This document shows, piece by piece, positions 13,006-23,630 of a stretch of DNA of 64,000 nt (within the stretch, counting starts at the first letter, position 1; the number at the start of each line of letters is the position of its first letter). A model generated the notes under the pieces. It ran no database searches, was not told the origin of the DNA, and saw only the letters and a program-made list of their open reading frames with translations. The translations under genes and the position numbers were made by a program. This DNA comes from Ustilago trichophora (taxonomy: Eukaryota > Basidiomycota > Ustilaginomycetes > Ustilaginales > Ustilaginaceae), in contig OOIN01000003.1 in the NCBI GenBank assembly GCA_900323505.1, forward strand, positions 992,001 through 1,056,000, in the 5' to 3' direction.

Positions 13006-14102
13006 ATGAGCACCATCCGAGCGCGCGACGACCCCCTCGAGGGCGATGTACCTTATGTCGAAGGTGAACAGATCGAGGAGGACGAAGAAGAGGAAGAGGA
13101 GGATGTCAACATTGGCGCTTACGAGGACGAGATTTATGGTACGCGCCTTTCCTTCCCTTCACATCTCGAACATCCGTAGATCCTCTTTATACTGACTAAC
13201 GCCACTCTCTCTGGCCTCCGCTTTGCATCGCAACAGAATCAGAATCGCCCTCAGAAAGCGGTACCGAATCACTCACATGGATCTCATGGTTCTGCTCGCT
13301 ACCTGGCCACGAATACTTTGCCGAAGTGGGAGAAGACTTTATCGAGGACGATTTCAACCTTACCGGTCTCAACGCGCTCGTCCCTTTCTACAAAGAAGCT
13401 CTCGAGATGATCCTCGATGTAGAACCACCCGAGGAAGACTCTCTCAAGATTCCCGACGTTTCCATCGTCGAATCCTCCGCCGAGTTGCTCTACGGATTGA
13501 TTCATCAACGATACATCTTGACGAGGCATGGAATGCAGCAGATGGTGGACAAGTATGAAGCCGGACATTTCGGATATTGCCCGAGGGTGTTTTGTCATAG
13601 TCATCCCGTGCTGCCTTGTGGTAGGAGCGATTTGCCCGGATTGGATACGGTCAAGTTGTTCTGCCCCAATTGCATCGATAATTATAGCCCACCAAGTTCG
13701 AGGTTTCACGGCGTGGATGGAGCTTTCTTTGGCACAACTTTCCCACATCTTCTCTACCAGTGCTACAGAGATCTGTTCCCTAGCATCATCGCCCCTAAAC
13801 ACGCATCGGAACTGAATCAGCTTCAGTACCAACCTCCTCCCACCTCCACCATCCCCGCTGCCACCGATGCAACACCATCCTCCACCCAACCCTCCACTTC
13901 CACAACAGACATCCAACAATCAACATCACCCCCCCACCATCGTACCATCCAACCAGAACAACTCGGCAAACGTGTCCCTTACTGCAGAATCTACACTCCC
14001 AAAATTTACGGCTTCAAAGTCTCGGAATACGCCAAAACAGGTCCCAGAATGAAGTGGATGCGCATGCGTCCTAGCTCCTTGGACGAACTGGATCGTGTCT
14101 AA
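13006..14102 (+). CDS. CKB1: Casein kinase 2 regulatory (beta) subunit, two exons
   Basis: The regulatory subunit dimerises through a zinc-binding motif and docks the CK2 catalytic subunits. Exon 1 is 13006-13138, the intron 13139-13236 (GTACGC...CAACAG) splits a codon, and exon 2 is 13237-14102; 332 aa. The conserved core begins LTWISWFCSLPGHEYF and continues through a Cys4 zinc site with Cys159, Cys164, Cys187 and Cys190 (CPRVFC ... FCPNC). It ends with the RFHGVDGAFFGTTFPHL segment. The N-terminal acidic stretch is a long Glu run in exon 1. The C-terminal third after APKHASELNQ includes a Pro/Thr/Ser-rich insert, then a family-like IYTPKIYGFKVSE segment. The symbol follows yeast; which of the yeast paralogues (CKB1 or CKB2) is closer was not tested. 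Confidence 0.94.
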
Positions 14103-14585
14103 AAAGCAAACCGAAATGGATATCTTGTAAACACTCTTTTTTTCTCTCTTTCTTGGCCAGCCATTCGTTCGTTCGCTTAGTCAGTTTCCCTCTTCAGCCT
14201 CCTTGTCAATTGTAATCCTCTTCTCCATCCGATCAGAGATGTCGTGTCGTCGTCTTGACAAACCAAGGAACGACTTGTGCAGGAAGGAGTGGAGTGTGGT
14301 GCACAGCTGGAATCAGACAACTCAAACCGTTGCCAAATCTTGCCATGGCATCGAAAGCTACACATCACCGCCTCAATCAGAAGCCACAAACGAGATATCG
14401 AAGCCAAAAAAGAGCAGGCCCAAAAAGAGAGCCAAGTTCGCAATTTCTGTAAAAGGTAGAGGCACCTGGAGCCAAAGCACGAAAAAAAGTATGGACAGAG
14501 AGAAACGAATGCGAACAAGACTTGAAAAAAGGTGTATGAATGGTGGTAGTGACGTGTACGGTATCATCCGTGTTGAATGGAAGCT
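14103..14585. other. Intergenic between convergent CK2-beta and EPL1
   Basis: 483 bp between two stop codons, probably both 3' UTRs. Open frames on both strands are short and unrecognisable. Confidence 0.5.
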
Positions 14586-17500
14586 TTAGCCCTGCTGTGT
14601 CTGCGCGGAGGATCGACTGGCGAGTTGAGGTGATCCTGCAGCGGCGGCGGCGGCGGCGGCGGCTGCGTTCTTGAGCTGCTGTTGCTGTGCCGCGTGCAAG
14701 TTGAGGTTGGCTTGAACTGGCGAAGCGTGGTAGGATACGGGCGACTGCGCGGCCATCATCTTGGCGTTGGCTGCGTTGGTTGCAGCAGCAATGGCAGCTC
14801 GACTTGCCGCTGAGATCTGCGGCGAAGGCGAGTTGGTAGCATTGGTGGTGGCCGAGGTGCCATTCTGCACTGGCGAGCTGCCAGCCATGCCTCCGTTGAT
14901 GCCGTTGGCAGCAAAGCGGGGCGAGCCTGCAGTCGAAGCACGAGACATGGCAGGCGATCCTTGATTGGAAGCGTTGCCGTTGCCCTGGACCTGCTGGGCC
15001 TGCTGTTGCTGTTGCTGCTGCTGTGCACCGAGGGCCGCCTGAGCCGCCTGCTGCGCGATCTGCAGAGCTCGGTTAGGAGGCAGACGCAGATTGAGGTTGG
15101 CGTTCTGCGCAAGCGCCGCCTTCATGGCCATCAGCTGTGCGGCAGTCGCGTTACCCTGCTGTCCTTGCAGCATCTGAGCCTGTTGCTGTAGCGCCTGGAA
15201 CTGCTGCAGGTTGGCGGCGCCGTTCTTCATTTGCGCGGCTGCCAGGCTCAGGTTGAGGTTGAGGGCACTCTGCTGCTGCTGTGCCTGTTGTTGCACCTGT
15301 CCCGCCTGTTGAGGCATCACTAACCCTGCTTGCATGATGGGCGAGGGATTGGTGCGACCAGTATTTTGTCCGTTAGCCGCTGCTGAAACAGGAGATGCCG
15401 AGGTTCTTGCAACGTGCTGTTGAGGCTGTGAGCTTACCCTTGCGTGTTGCATTGGCGGACTGCCAGCGTTTCCATTCATGTTGAGGCTCAGGTTCATGCC
15501 GAAAGTCTGAGCGTTGGGCACAGTGAAGGCAGCAGACTGCATTGGCGACGAGTGCGCCATGCTTTGCGCTGGCATAGACCTTGCCAGATGCTGCTGTGCC
15601 TGCTGCATCTGGGCCTGAATGGACGTAGCGTCAAATGGCATCGACTGACCCAGCAGATGGGTCTGACCCTGTGCGGCGGCCGCTGCCATTTGCATCTGTA
15701 GCTGCATCTGCATTTGGATCGGCATCTGCATCTGCATTTGCACGGGCAAGCCGATCTGCTGCTGCTGAGGCTGGGGTGCTACTCCGCTCAAGCGACGCTG
15801 CTGTTGCTGCGCTGCTTGTTGCTGCTGTTGTTGAGCAGCCTGTTGCGCAGCTTGCAATTGCTGCTGAGCCGCAGCGAAGGCCGCCAGTTGTGCCTGTTGG
15901 GTATTTTGATGCGAAATGGACATCATCTGGCTGCCAAACGGTTGCGGCAATGGCTGCTGTGCGCCGGACTGCTGCGCCTGGACCGGCTGGACTGGTTGCT
16001 GCTGCTGTTGAGCCTGCTGTTGAGACTGCTGTTGCATTTGCTGTTGTTTTTGATGCTGCTGTTGCTGCTGTTGCTGCTTTTGTTGTTGCTGCAGAATCGC
16101 GGCTTGCTGAGCCTGTGCCTGTGCCGCTGCTTGCGCCTGTGCCTGTGCCTGCGCGGCAGCGGCTTGCTGCTGCTGCTGTTGCTGCTGCTGCAAGATGGCC
16201 ATCTGAAGCTGTTGTTGTTGCGCTTGCAATTGCTGCGCCTGCAGAGCACTCTGTGATCCGCCTCCACCCGTTGCCGCTGCGGTGCGTGCCGCCGAGGGCA
16301 TAGGCAGCGTAGCAGCGTTGGGAATGCCTGGCAATGTTGGGGCTGGCACGACAGAAGGTGCGACAGCAGGCTTGGCTGTTGCGGCAACCGCATTGGCGAC
16401 AGCAGCTGATGTGGACGTGGCCGGCTGCTCGACATAGCCAGCTGGCTTAGGAGGAGGTGCTTCGGCCGCAGCCTGCGCCTGCTGGAGGTTGGTCAGATCG
16501 GTCGACAGCTTCAACAAGTCAGCTTCTTCGAGCAGAGTCATCCTATAGCGCATGAACTTCTGATCAAAGTCATCCAATACCGCCTCGTCGTCGTCTTCCA
16601 TACCTCCGAGTGAGGTAAGACCGAGACCAGCAAAGCGGCCAGACTCGTCGTCGTATCTCCATCGCTCCTCCATCCTCGTCCATCGCTGCAATGCACGCTC
16701 CGGGTCCAACATCTCTTCGTCCGAGTCGTCGCTGATGCTTGCGGCGCGCTGCTGTTCACCCTCTCGCTTATCATGCTCTTCGTCCAGACCAAACATGTCG
16801 ATGTCTCCCACTTCGGTGGCTTGGGTGCTGACAACGCCAACTGAAGTGCCGCTAAGACGCGAGCGGTCGCTCGATTCCGACGATGTACTGGAGGCGTCCG
16901 AGTGCTGCGAGCCCGGAACTTCGTCCGGTGAGTTGCTAGACGATGCACCGGCAAAGGGTCCGCTGCGTGCAAAAGGCCCACCGAACGCGTCGCTGCCTTG
17001 GTTGAGAAGCGACTGCACCGCAGGATGAGCGGTCGAAGCCAACAATTGGGGGTGGACATCCGGCGAGAAGGCAAAGGGCCCTGTCAATGGGTTTTGGCTG
17101 GTAGATGGAGAGTTGGCAAGCGCAAGGTCTGGAAGCGCCGAAGAAGCCGGCACTGGCTCGGGTTCGGCTGCTTGCGCCGCGCGAATGTTGCGCGATTCCG
17201 TGCCTGGCAGCTCGGATCTTGACCGGCCGTATTGTGGCCAATCGGTGAGACTGGTAGGGACGGGACTGGGGACAGGAAGACGGCGGTCCAAGAAGACTCG
17301 ACCACCACGTCCCACACGTCTTCGAAACGAGGGTGGTCGGCCAGCTCTTGAGGACAGTGGCGAAAAGGGCAATGGATCTTCGGAAGATTCGGCGTGAATG
17401 GGTCGAAAGGCTCGTGACGGCGCTGGCGCAGGGATGGGTTGGAAGGCGGCATCGCTGCCTTCTTCCCAGCCGAGGTCGGCGTCGGCTTTGCGTAAGCACT

Positions 17501-19455
17501 CGCGCTCGATGTATGCCTGCACGGCATGGACTCGTTCGAGAATAGCAGATCCCATCCCCGATACGCCACCAGCAGCAGCCGAAGCCGCGCCGGCCGAGGC
17601 ACCATCGCCTTCGCCAGCGCGAGACTTGCGCCCTGCCAACTTGATCGTGGTGGCGGCCTCGTCGGTCTTGCGCTTCTTCTTTGCAGGCGCGGAATGCGCT
17701 GGATCCCGGCGCTCTCCCGAAATAAGCTCCTCGTCTTCCAATCCTTGCTGTGGACCAACGATACCCCACTGGCGCTTGAGGTCCATGAGGTCCTTGACAT
17801 TCTCCCAACATTCGCGACTCTGCCGTAATGAAGCACGCTTGGTCCTCTCTCGCTGAGCCACGAGCTCGGTCAACGCCACGGCGTGCTCGAGCTCGGCGCG
17901 AAGTCGAATCATCTTTTCAATGTGAAGGGCATCGGTCTTTCGCGTCTTGCGGATCTGCTTGACCTCACGTCGGCGGAAGCAGACATAGGGATCATTGTCG
18001 TTGGTCTCGTCAAAGTTGAGGAATGGAGTCACCGATCGGCCTTCACGGTCTTCGCGTCGGCTCTTCCAGTATGGGTAGACAATCTCCGCAAGACTTTTGA
18101 GGTCGGCCAGGTTCTTGTACGGATTCAACGGCGACCATTCGGTAGAGGTTGAAGAGCGCGGTGCGGCTGCACCCGCATTGGAGGGACGACGAGCTTGAGT
18201 GGAGGAGCTCGACGAAGACGACGAGCTGGCACCTGAGACTGTCTTTTCCCAGCTGAGCGGGGGCAAGTCTGGTTGAGCTAGGGCAGAGATGGTGGACGAG
18301 GCCTCAAAGTAGGCGAGGAGCTCTTCGCTTGACGGAATCTTGGTCACATCCAAGTGAAGGAAAGGGACTTGCTCGGTGGTGACTTGTTCGAAGACAGTCA
18401 TGATCATCTCGAATTGTTCCTCGGATAGCAGGCGATAGCTTCCCTGGTTTTCAGCTACGAGCTTCTCGATGGCTTCCTCGCGCAGTTTCTCCTTTGCCTT
18501 TCCCTTCCCGCCGCTGCTAGCTAGCGGGCCTGTTTTGGTGTTTCGGATCGCCGCTGTCAGTGCCTCCTGCGCCTTTGCGTTACGAGTCTCGAGCCAGTCC
18601 TGGTCGTCTTCGTCCATGTTGTAGCTAGGGCCATGGATGCAATCCTCGACCGTGTCGGAGAAGCGAATGTAGGTGACCGGATCCGAGTAGACACCCGGCG
18701 GGTAGAGCTGCGAGAACTCGGCATTGGAGAGCGTACCGTGTGCATCGGGCACAGGAATGCTGTACGCCGCTTTCGCTGTTTCCGCTAATGCATTTCCTTC
18801 GGAAGTGGCGAGCTGATTGGAAGATAAAGCAGCTTGGAGATGGTGTTCCGAGATCTCGCTGGCGTCGACACCCAAGTTGGAATCCTGAGCAGCCTCCTGC
18901 CCTTCAAACTCGGGCTCCGGACCTGCCACCACTGAAGTGGCGGCGTTGAGCAGATGCGAACCACGTTGAACGCATACTGTGATGGCGAAGAGAGAATCGT
19001 TGTGGTGATGAGGTGTGATGATGATGTCGACGACGAAGGTGACGAGTTGGTGACGATAGTGGCATTTTGGTGGTCGCAATGAGTCGAAGGTAAGGGACGA
19101 TGGTGCAAAGTTTGAGGCGAAATTGTTTAGGTGTTGAGCGAATTTGAAGTGATACCATCAGGTCGGATGGATATGAGTTCAGTGATGATCGCGTCGAGAG
19201 TAATTCCGGACGGTGACGAGCGCGAATTTGCAAAATTGCGTGCAGGGTCGAGATGGGTAGAAATTTGGGCCATTTTGAGATACAGCAGATGGAAGGGGGA
19301 AAATATCGAAGAAATCGGCAAAGGTCAGCACGCGTTCAAAAAAGGTGGTGGATGGATCGATTGGTGGACTTACGTTTCTGCCTGTAAGAGAGCTTTTTGT
19401 TCCTGACTCTGCTGGACGTTGTCGCAGCAGGGACAGGAGCTGCGCTTCTCGCCAT
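14586..19455 (-). CDS. EPL1: Enhancer of polycomb-like protein 1 (NuA4 subunit), large Q-rich form
   Basis: Epl1 is the scaffold of the piccolo NuA4 histone acetyltransferase, linking Esa1, Yng2 and Eaf6 to nucleosomes. I place exon 1 at 19455-19374 and exon 2 at 18976-14586, joined across a 397-nt GTAAGT...CACAG intron, giving 1490 aa. Exon 1 is supported because it encodes RVRNKKLSYRQK and splices in frame to LCVQRG, together matching the family N terminus. The EPcA core continues with EHHLQAALS, LYPPGVYSDP and YIRFSDTVEDC (about 127-137). From roughly residue 935 onward the chain is dominated by Gln, with Ala, Met and Asn runs. It is much longer than yeast Epl1 (832 aa). A reading without exon 1 would start at a non-ATG codon inside the intron. 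Confidence 0.9.
14639..16250 (-). repeat. Glutamine/alanine codon repeats in EPL1
   Basis: Imperfect CAG/CAA and GCN runs encode long Gln, Gln-Ala and Gln-Met tracts in the C-terminal half of Epl1, densest around 15990-16250. A pure (GCG)n-type run at 14639-14664 encodes a poly-Ala block near the C terminus. Such tracts are prone to length variation between strains. Confidence 0.85.
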
Positions 19456-21683
19456 GCCGGATGGTGACGAGTTAGATCGTTGCCGTCGCGCCCATCCAAG
19501 TCAATTGAGGGCACGGAAGACGACGACGATGACGACGAAGAAGCAATGAGAGGTCGATGGACGATGGCGGCGAGCACAACGGAATACTCAGGAGGAAGGA
19601 AGATGACGTCCGCTCCGGATATCGGGTGTGGTGTAGAGTTGCAAGTGTGATGTTGTCGATGGTGATGATGACGAGGGCGAACTTCGAACGGTGATGATGA
19701 AGAGAATCGAAGCTAAGCGAAGTAGCTTGGAAGGGCAGCGCAAGACGATTTTTTGGGGGGTATGAAGGCCAAGATTGAAGCCTGCTAGTGTACAAGGGAC
19801 CGAGATGCTGCACAAATGATTCTCGACGACCGACGATGGCGACGAAAACGAACAAAGAAAAGACTTTACGGGAGAAACGAAGAAGGCGCCCAGATGGTGA
19901 CAGGCTAGTGACACGAAATTAACGAGTCAAGAAGGCCGTAACGGGTGTAGAGGAAAATCAAGAAGAGGTGTCCAATGAAGGGACCCCAATGGGGGAAAAC
20001 GAGGAAGGGCGGATGAAGGGATGAGGAGACGAAAAGGTGGTGGATGCGGGAATGGAAGAGGCGTCCAAGATCGGAATGGACAGCGCGAGAGAGGGCTATC
20101 CAAAACGAGGGGAAAAGAATGGACGAAGAGGGAAGAGGTTGAGGAAAAGGAGAAGGAGATTGCAGAGGGGAAGGGAGGGGCGATGATTGAGGAGGAGGAG
20201 GGGAGAATTGGGTTGAAAAACGCGGTCAAGAGATGAGAATGCGTTGTGGGAGCGACTCAAAGCTCGAGAAGGGGACGGAAATGGTCGAGCGACGGTGAAG
20301 AGAACGCGCGCAAGACAAACGCGAGGAATGCGAGGCGATGGTAAGAGAAAGTCGAACAGATACGACCGCACACTTGCCAGAGCTGATGGTAGGGGACCGA
20401 CGCGTTTTGGCAGGAGAATTCAAATTGGGGGGAAAGGGGGGCGTCAACAGAGAAAGTGCACACAATGCGATGAGACGAGGCGAGCAGCAAGAGAGGGCGA
20501 ACTGGACAGTATGCGAGTTTGGGAGCAGAAAAAGAAGAAGAGGAAAAAAAGAAAAAGAGGAAAATTGCTGCAAGGTCGAAAAGCACAGCAGGATCGGAAA
20601 TGGCTGGAGAGAGAAAAAGGCTTCAGACGCGCAGAGGGTCGCAGGAAAGCAGAGAGAAAAGAAATTCAAAAAAGAGTGGATTTCGGCTCCTCCTGCTCCT
20701 GCTCTTGGTCCGGTTCGTTTTGAACTGAGCCAAACTGATTTCGATGTATTTTTTTATTTTTGTTTTGATTCGAAAGCGCAATGGGGTCGTCGTACCTCTT
20801 CTGAGTATTGGCGTGTTCGCAGCACAATGCCCACCGTTCAGTCAGTCGAAGAGAGCTGCAAAACTGTGCGCACTTTCTGCGAAAATTTATTTGTTGGACC
20901 TCCTCTGGCCGTCATATGAACGTTTGCACGCCTTGCTTCTCCTGGTCGGCCTGCTTGGCCAGCGCCAGATTTCTGCTTGTCTAGATGAGCTTTGATGGCC
21001 GGAACGGAGTGTCAGCCTTTCCAAGCATCCGTACTCGTGCCGAAAGAGTTGCTGCTCGCAAGCGAAAGGATTCTTTAGGCGGCCAAGTCAGAGAGCAGGG
21101 GCGGTGCGTGGTTGAGTCGATTTGAGCCAGAGCCGTTTGTCGAGTCAGGCAAGCATTCTCCTAGATGGTGCGGTGTGGTGCCCGATTGTGGGCTGGATGC
21201 TTGGGACCGCGCCTCGTGAAAAAATTTGCTCTCCTTCGCCTTGCTTTGGCTCAGCCTCGCGACGCCTGGACGACTGCTGAGCGACCATGAAATTTGTGCA
21301 AACTTCCTCCTGCTTGGAAACGCCAAATATCTCCCAAGCACCAGAGGGAAAGGAACGACTCTTTTGTTTGTCTCTGTCGCGCTGCCTCTGAGCTAATGAG
21401 ATCGTCGGATGCTGAGCGGGTTGAGACCTGCCGCTAAAAAATCGAAAATTGCGTCAAAATTGATTTTGGAATCGAATCTTGAATCGGGCTGCTCGCGAGG
21501 AAATCGGCGCGATCATTCCGAGAAGATCAAGTTGGCTGAGGAAGAGGCTGCTGGGCAGAGTTGCTTTCTGGCATGCTGCGAAAAACGATGATGGATGCGA
21601 GGCTTGCTGCTACTGCTGAGCTTTCGAGGGTATCGTGCGAATATGGTGGGTCATGTTTGATGCAGAGATGGACAGAGCGCGGA
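19456..21683. other. Gene-free 2.2-kb stretch upstream of EPL1
   Basis: The longest interval without a recognised gene. From about 19850 to 20720 the plus strand is strikingly purine-rich, so the EPL1 sense strand is pyrimidine-rich. The listed open frames here are low-complexity Arg/Lys/Glu or Ser/Pro/Leu translations of that bias and most lack ATG starts. I read it as a long EPL1 promoter and leader plus the FCF2 3' region. A non-coding transcript cannot be excluded. Confidence 0.5.
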
Positions 21684-23117
21684 TCATGTCCGCTTCTTCT
21701 TCGAAGGAGGCTTACGGCGGCCGTTGTAGTTGGAACGGTGGCTGGCTTGCGATTCCGAGAACTTGCGCTTGGCGTACGAGGCAGCTTCGGCATCGCGGAT
21801 GAGCTCTTCGACGACGGTACGTCCACGCTCCTGACGAGACAGCACAGCCTTGGGCTCGAGCGGCGAGGCGATGATCTTGCCGAGTTGAGCAAACTTGGGC
21901 ATGGCCTGGTTCTTGGCAGAAGCTCGGTAGAAGCGCTTGGGGTCAAGCGCATTACGCAGACGCAAGGCTTGCACCTCGCGACGCAGCTGTTCAGCCGATG
22001 CCAGTCGAGCATCACCGCCGGTAACTTTCGAGTGACCTTTGTCGGCAGCAGAATTCTTCTTGAGTGCGGCAAGACGCGATGCTGAGGCGCCAAACTCGGG
22101 CATGTCAAACCAACTGGAACCGGCCGAAGTCTGAACTGTACGAGCATGCTTGGACTTTTTCTTGTCCGCGGTGAGCGCTCCTTGGTCGAGGGCCTCGATC
22201 TGCTTGTCGAGCTTGTTCTTGCTAGGGCTTGCACCCTTGGCAGCTGCTGGCTGCGACTTTGCAAGCTGATGCTTGGCTCGAACAACGAGCGGCAAAGCCT
22301 TGCTCGAACGCTTCGAGGCTTGAGTACCGTCGGTAAGGGCATCCAGCGAGATGACATCCCGGTTATCCTCGAAGCGGCTTTCGGCAGCAGGCGCAGGGGC
22401 GCGGCTCTTGTAGGCCTGCTGAGAGGCCTTTAGAAGCGCATTCAAATCGGCGGCTGGGCCGTCGTCCTGCTCGTCGTCCGAGGACGAGTCTGAGCTCGAA
22501 TCATCCGAATCGTCGCTGGAGCTTGAATTCGAGTCTGAGTCCGACTCGCTATCTGTGCTCGAGCTTGAAGCAGCCTCATCCGCGTCGGCAATTGTCACAG
22601 GTGCGTTCGGGGGAGCTTCTTCCTCAGAAATGGCAGGAAGTTGAGGCTCTGGACTCTCGCTCTCCTCGTCGTGCGTGGACCCCGTAGAGTCCAGCCGCAC
22701 GATGCTTGAACGGGCCACCTCCATCTCCGAGTCCGCAGCTTCGGAAACATCACGAGTAGGTGCGAGGGATGAGTCCTCGTCGATAGCAGAAAGGCTCTCG
22801 GGATCCACTGAGCGCGATCGCGAGCGAGTCGACCGCCTGGTTGGAGGCGGAAGCGAGGTTGTCGCGGTGGCTACCTTCTTCCTCGGAGAAGTACGAATGG
22901 ATTTGGACGGTGATGACTTGGAAGGCGAAACCTTCGAAGGGGAAGAGGTCTGCGGTGCTGCAGCACTGGTAGATGCACTGGCAGATGCGCTAGCAGCATC
23001 GAAGAAAGGCGAAGCACTCCGCAGACGAGCGCCTCGCACCGGCTGTACGCGCAGCTTGGAAGGGCTCTCGTCCTCCTTGCTCGGTGAACTCTGTCGTCCC
23101 GTCCTTGTGGTAGGCAT
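21684..23117 (-). CDS. FCF2: Fcf2 family pre-rRNA processing protein
   Basis: Fcf2 (human DNTTIP2/TDIF2) is a nucleolar protein needed for early cleavages of pre-rRNA at sites A0, A1 and A2 in the small-subunit processome. Intronless, 477 aa from the ATG at 23117. The N-terminal two thirds are low complexity: Ser-rich, basic SPSK-type repeats, then acidic Ser/Asp runs. The conserved Fcf2 domain is at about 331-461, with SSWFDMPEF, LRLRNALDPKRFYR and RTVVEELIRDAEAASYAKRK. The C terminus is basic (KKKR). It is larger than yeast Fcf2 (217 aa) but similar in plan to the animal protein. Head-to-head with SAS10, whose product works in the same particle. Confidence 0.9.
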   Translation of the reverse strand: MPTTRTGRQSSPSKEDESPSKLRVQPVRGARLRSASPFFDAASASASASTSAAAPQTSSPSKVSPSKSSPSKSIRTSPRKKVATATTSLPPPTRRSTRSRSRSVDPESLSAIDEDSSLAPTRDVSEAADSEMEVARSSIVRLDSTGSTHDEESESPEPQLPAISEEEAPPNAPVTIADADEAASSSSTDSESDSDSNSSSSDDSDDSSSDSSSDDEQDDGPAADLNALLKASQQAYKSRAPAPAAESRFEDNRDVISLDALTDGTQASKRSSKALPLVVRAKHQLAKSQPAAAKGASPSKNKLDKQIEALDQGALTADKKKSKHARTVQTSAGSSWFDMPEFGASASRLAALKKNSAADKGHSKVTGGDARLASAEQLRREVQALRLRNALDPKRFYRASAKNQAMPKFAQLGKIIASPLEPKAVLSRQERGRTVVEELIRDAEAASYAKRKFSESQASHRSNYNGRRKPPSKKKRT

Positions 23118-23630
23118 GGTTGCGATCTTCCGTGTGGAACAGAAGCCAGTGAAAGACTTCCAACGGTGCTAAGGGGGGGTTATGGCTGTATGGAAGGAGG
23201 AAGGAGGGCCGAGCGAGCTGAGCGAACGAAGAAAGATTCTGTCCCGTGGTCCCACTTTAAAATTTCCAAAGCTCGAGAGAGAGACCCTGTGTTCCGCGTT
23301 GTGTCGAAGAGTGACACAGAAGAGGGAGAAGCCGAAATTTTGGCTTTCGGGCTGCATCACGGCGAGAAAAACAAAAAATTCAGGCTCTGCCAGTCCCAAC
23401 TCCACTTTTCTTGCATGACTAATGCTTAGGATGCAAACTCAAAAAAACCTCAATTTTTCATCAAGAAGGCACCTGCAGCGTCTTTAAAACTTCAAAAATT
23501 GACAGGCGGGCAGGGGCAGCACAAGCAAAAGGGTCTTGCAACATTGCACTGACAAGGCTGAGTCGGTGTTGCTCTTTTGTCCTTCTCGACCTCATCGACA
23601 TTTCTAGACCTTTGACACATCTCGACAAGG
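23118..23630. promoter_or_regulatory. Shared divergent promoter of FCF2 and SAS10
   Basis: 513 bp between the two ATGs, so both promoters must lie here. I see AAATTTT-like motifs (RRPE type) near 23257-23265, 23334-23341, 23374-23380, 23452-23458 and 23492-23500. At 23591-23597 CTCATCG, the complement of the PAC core CGATGAG, lies 34 bp before the SAS10 ATG. In budding yeast RRPE and PAC mark ribosome-biogenesis genes. Their function in this fungus is inferred. Confidence 0.55.

Noticed and set aside
20021..20919. Plus-strand frames of up to 193 codons in the purine-rich stretch
   Set aside because: Arg/Lys/Glu-rich translations follow directly from the A/G bias; there is no domain, and overlapping frames look equally open.
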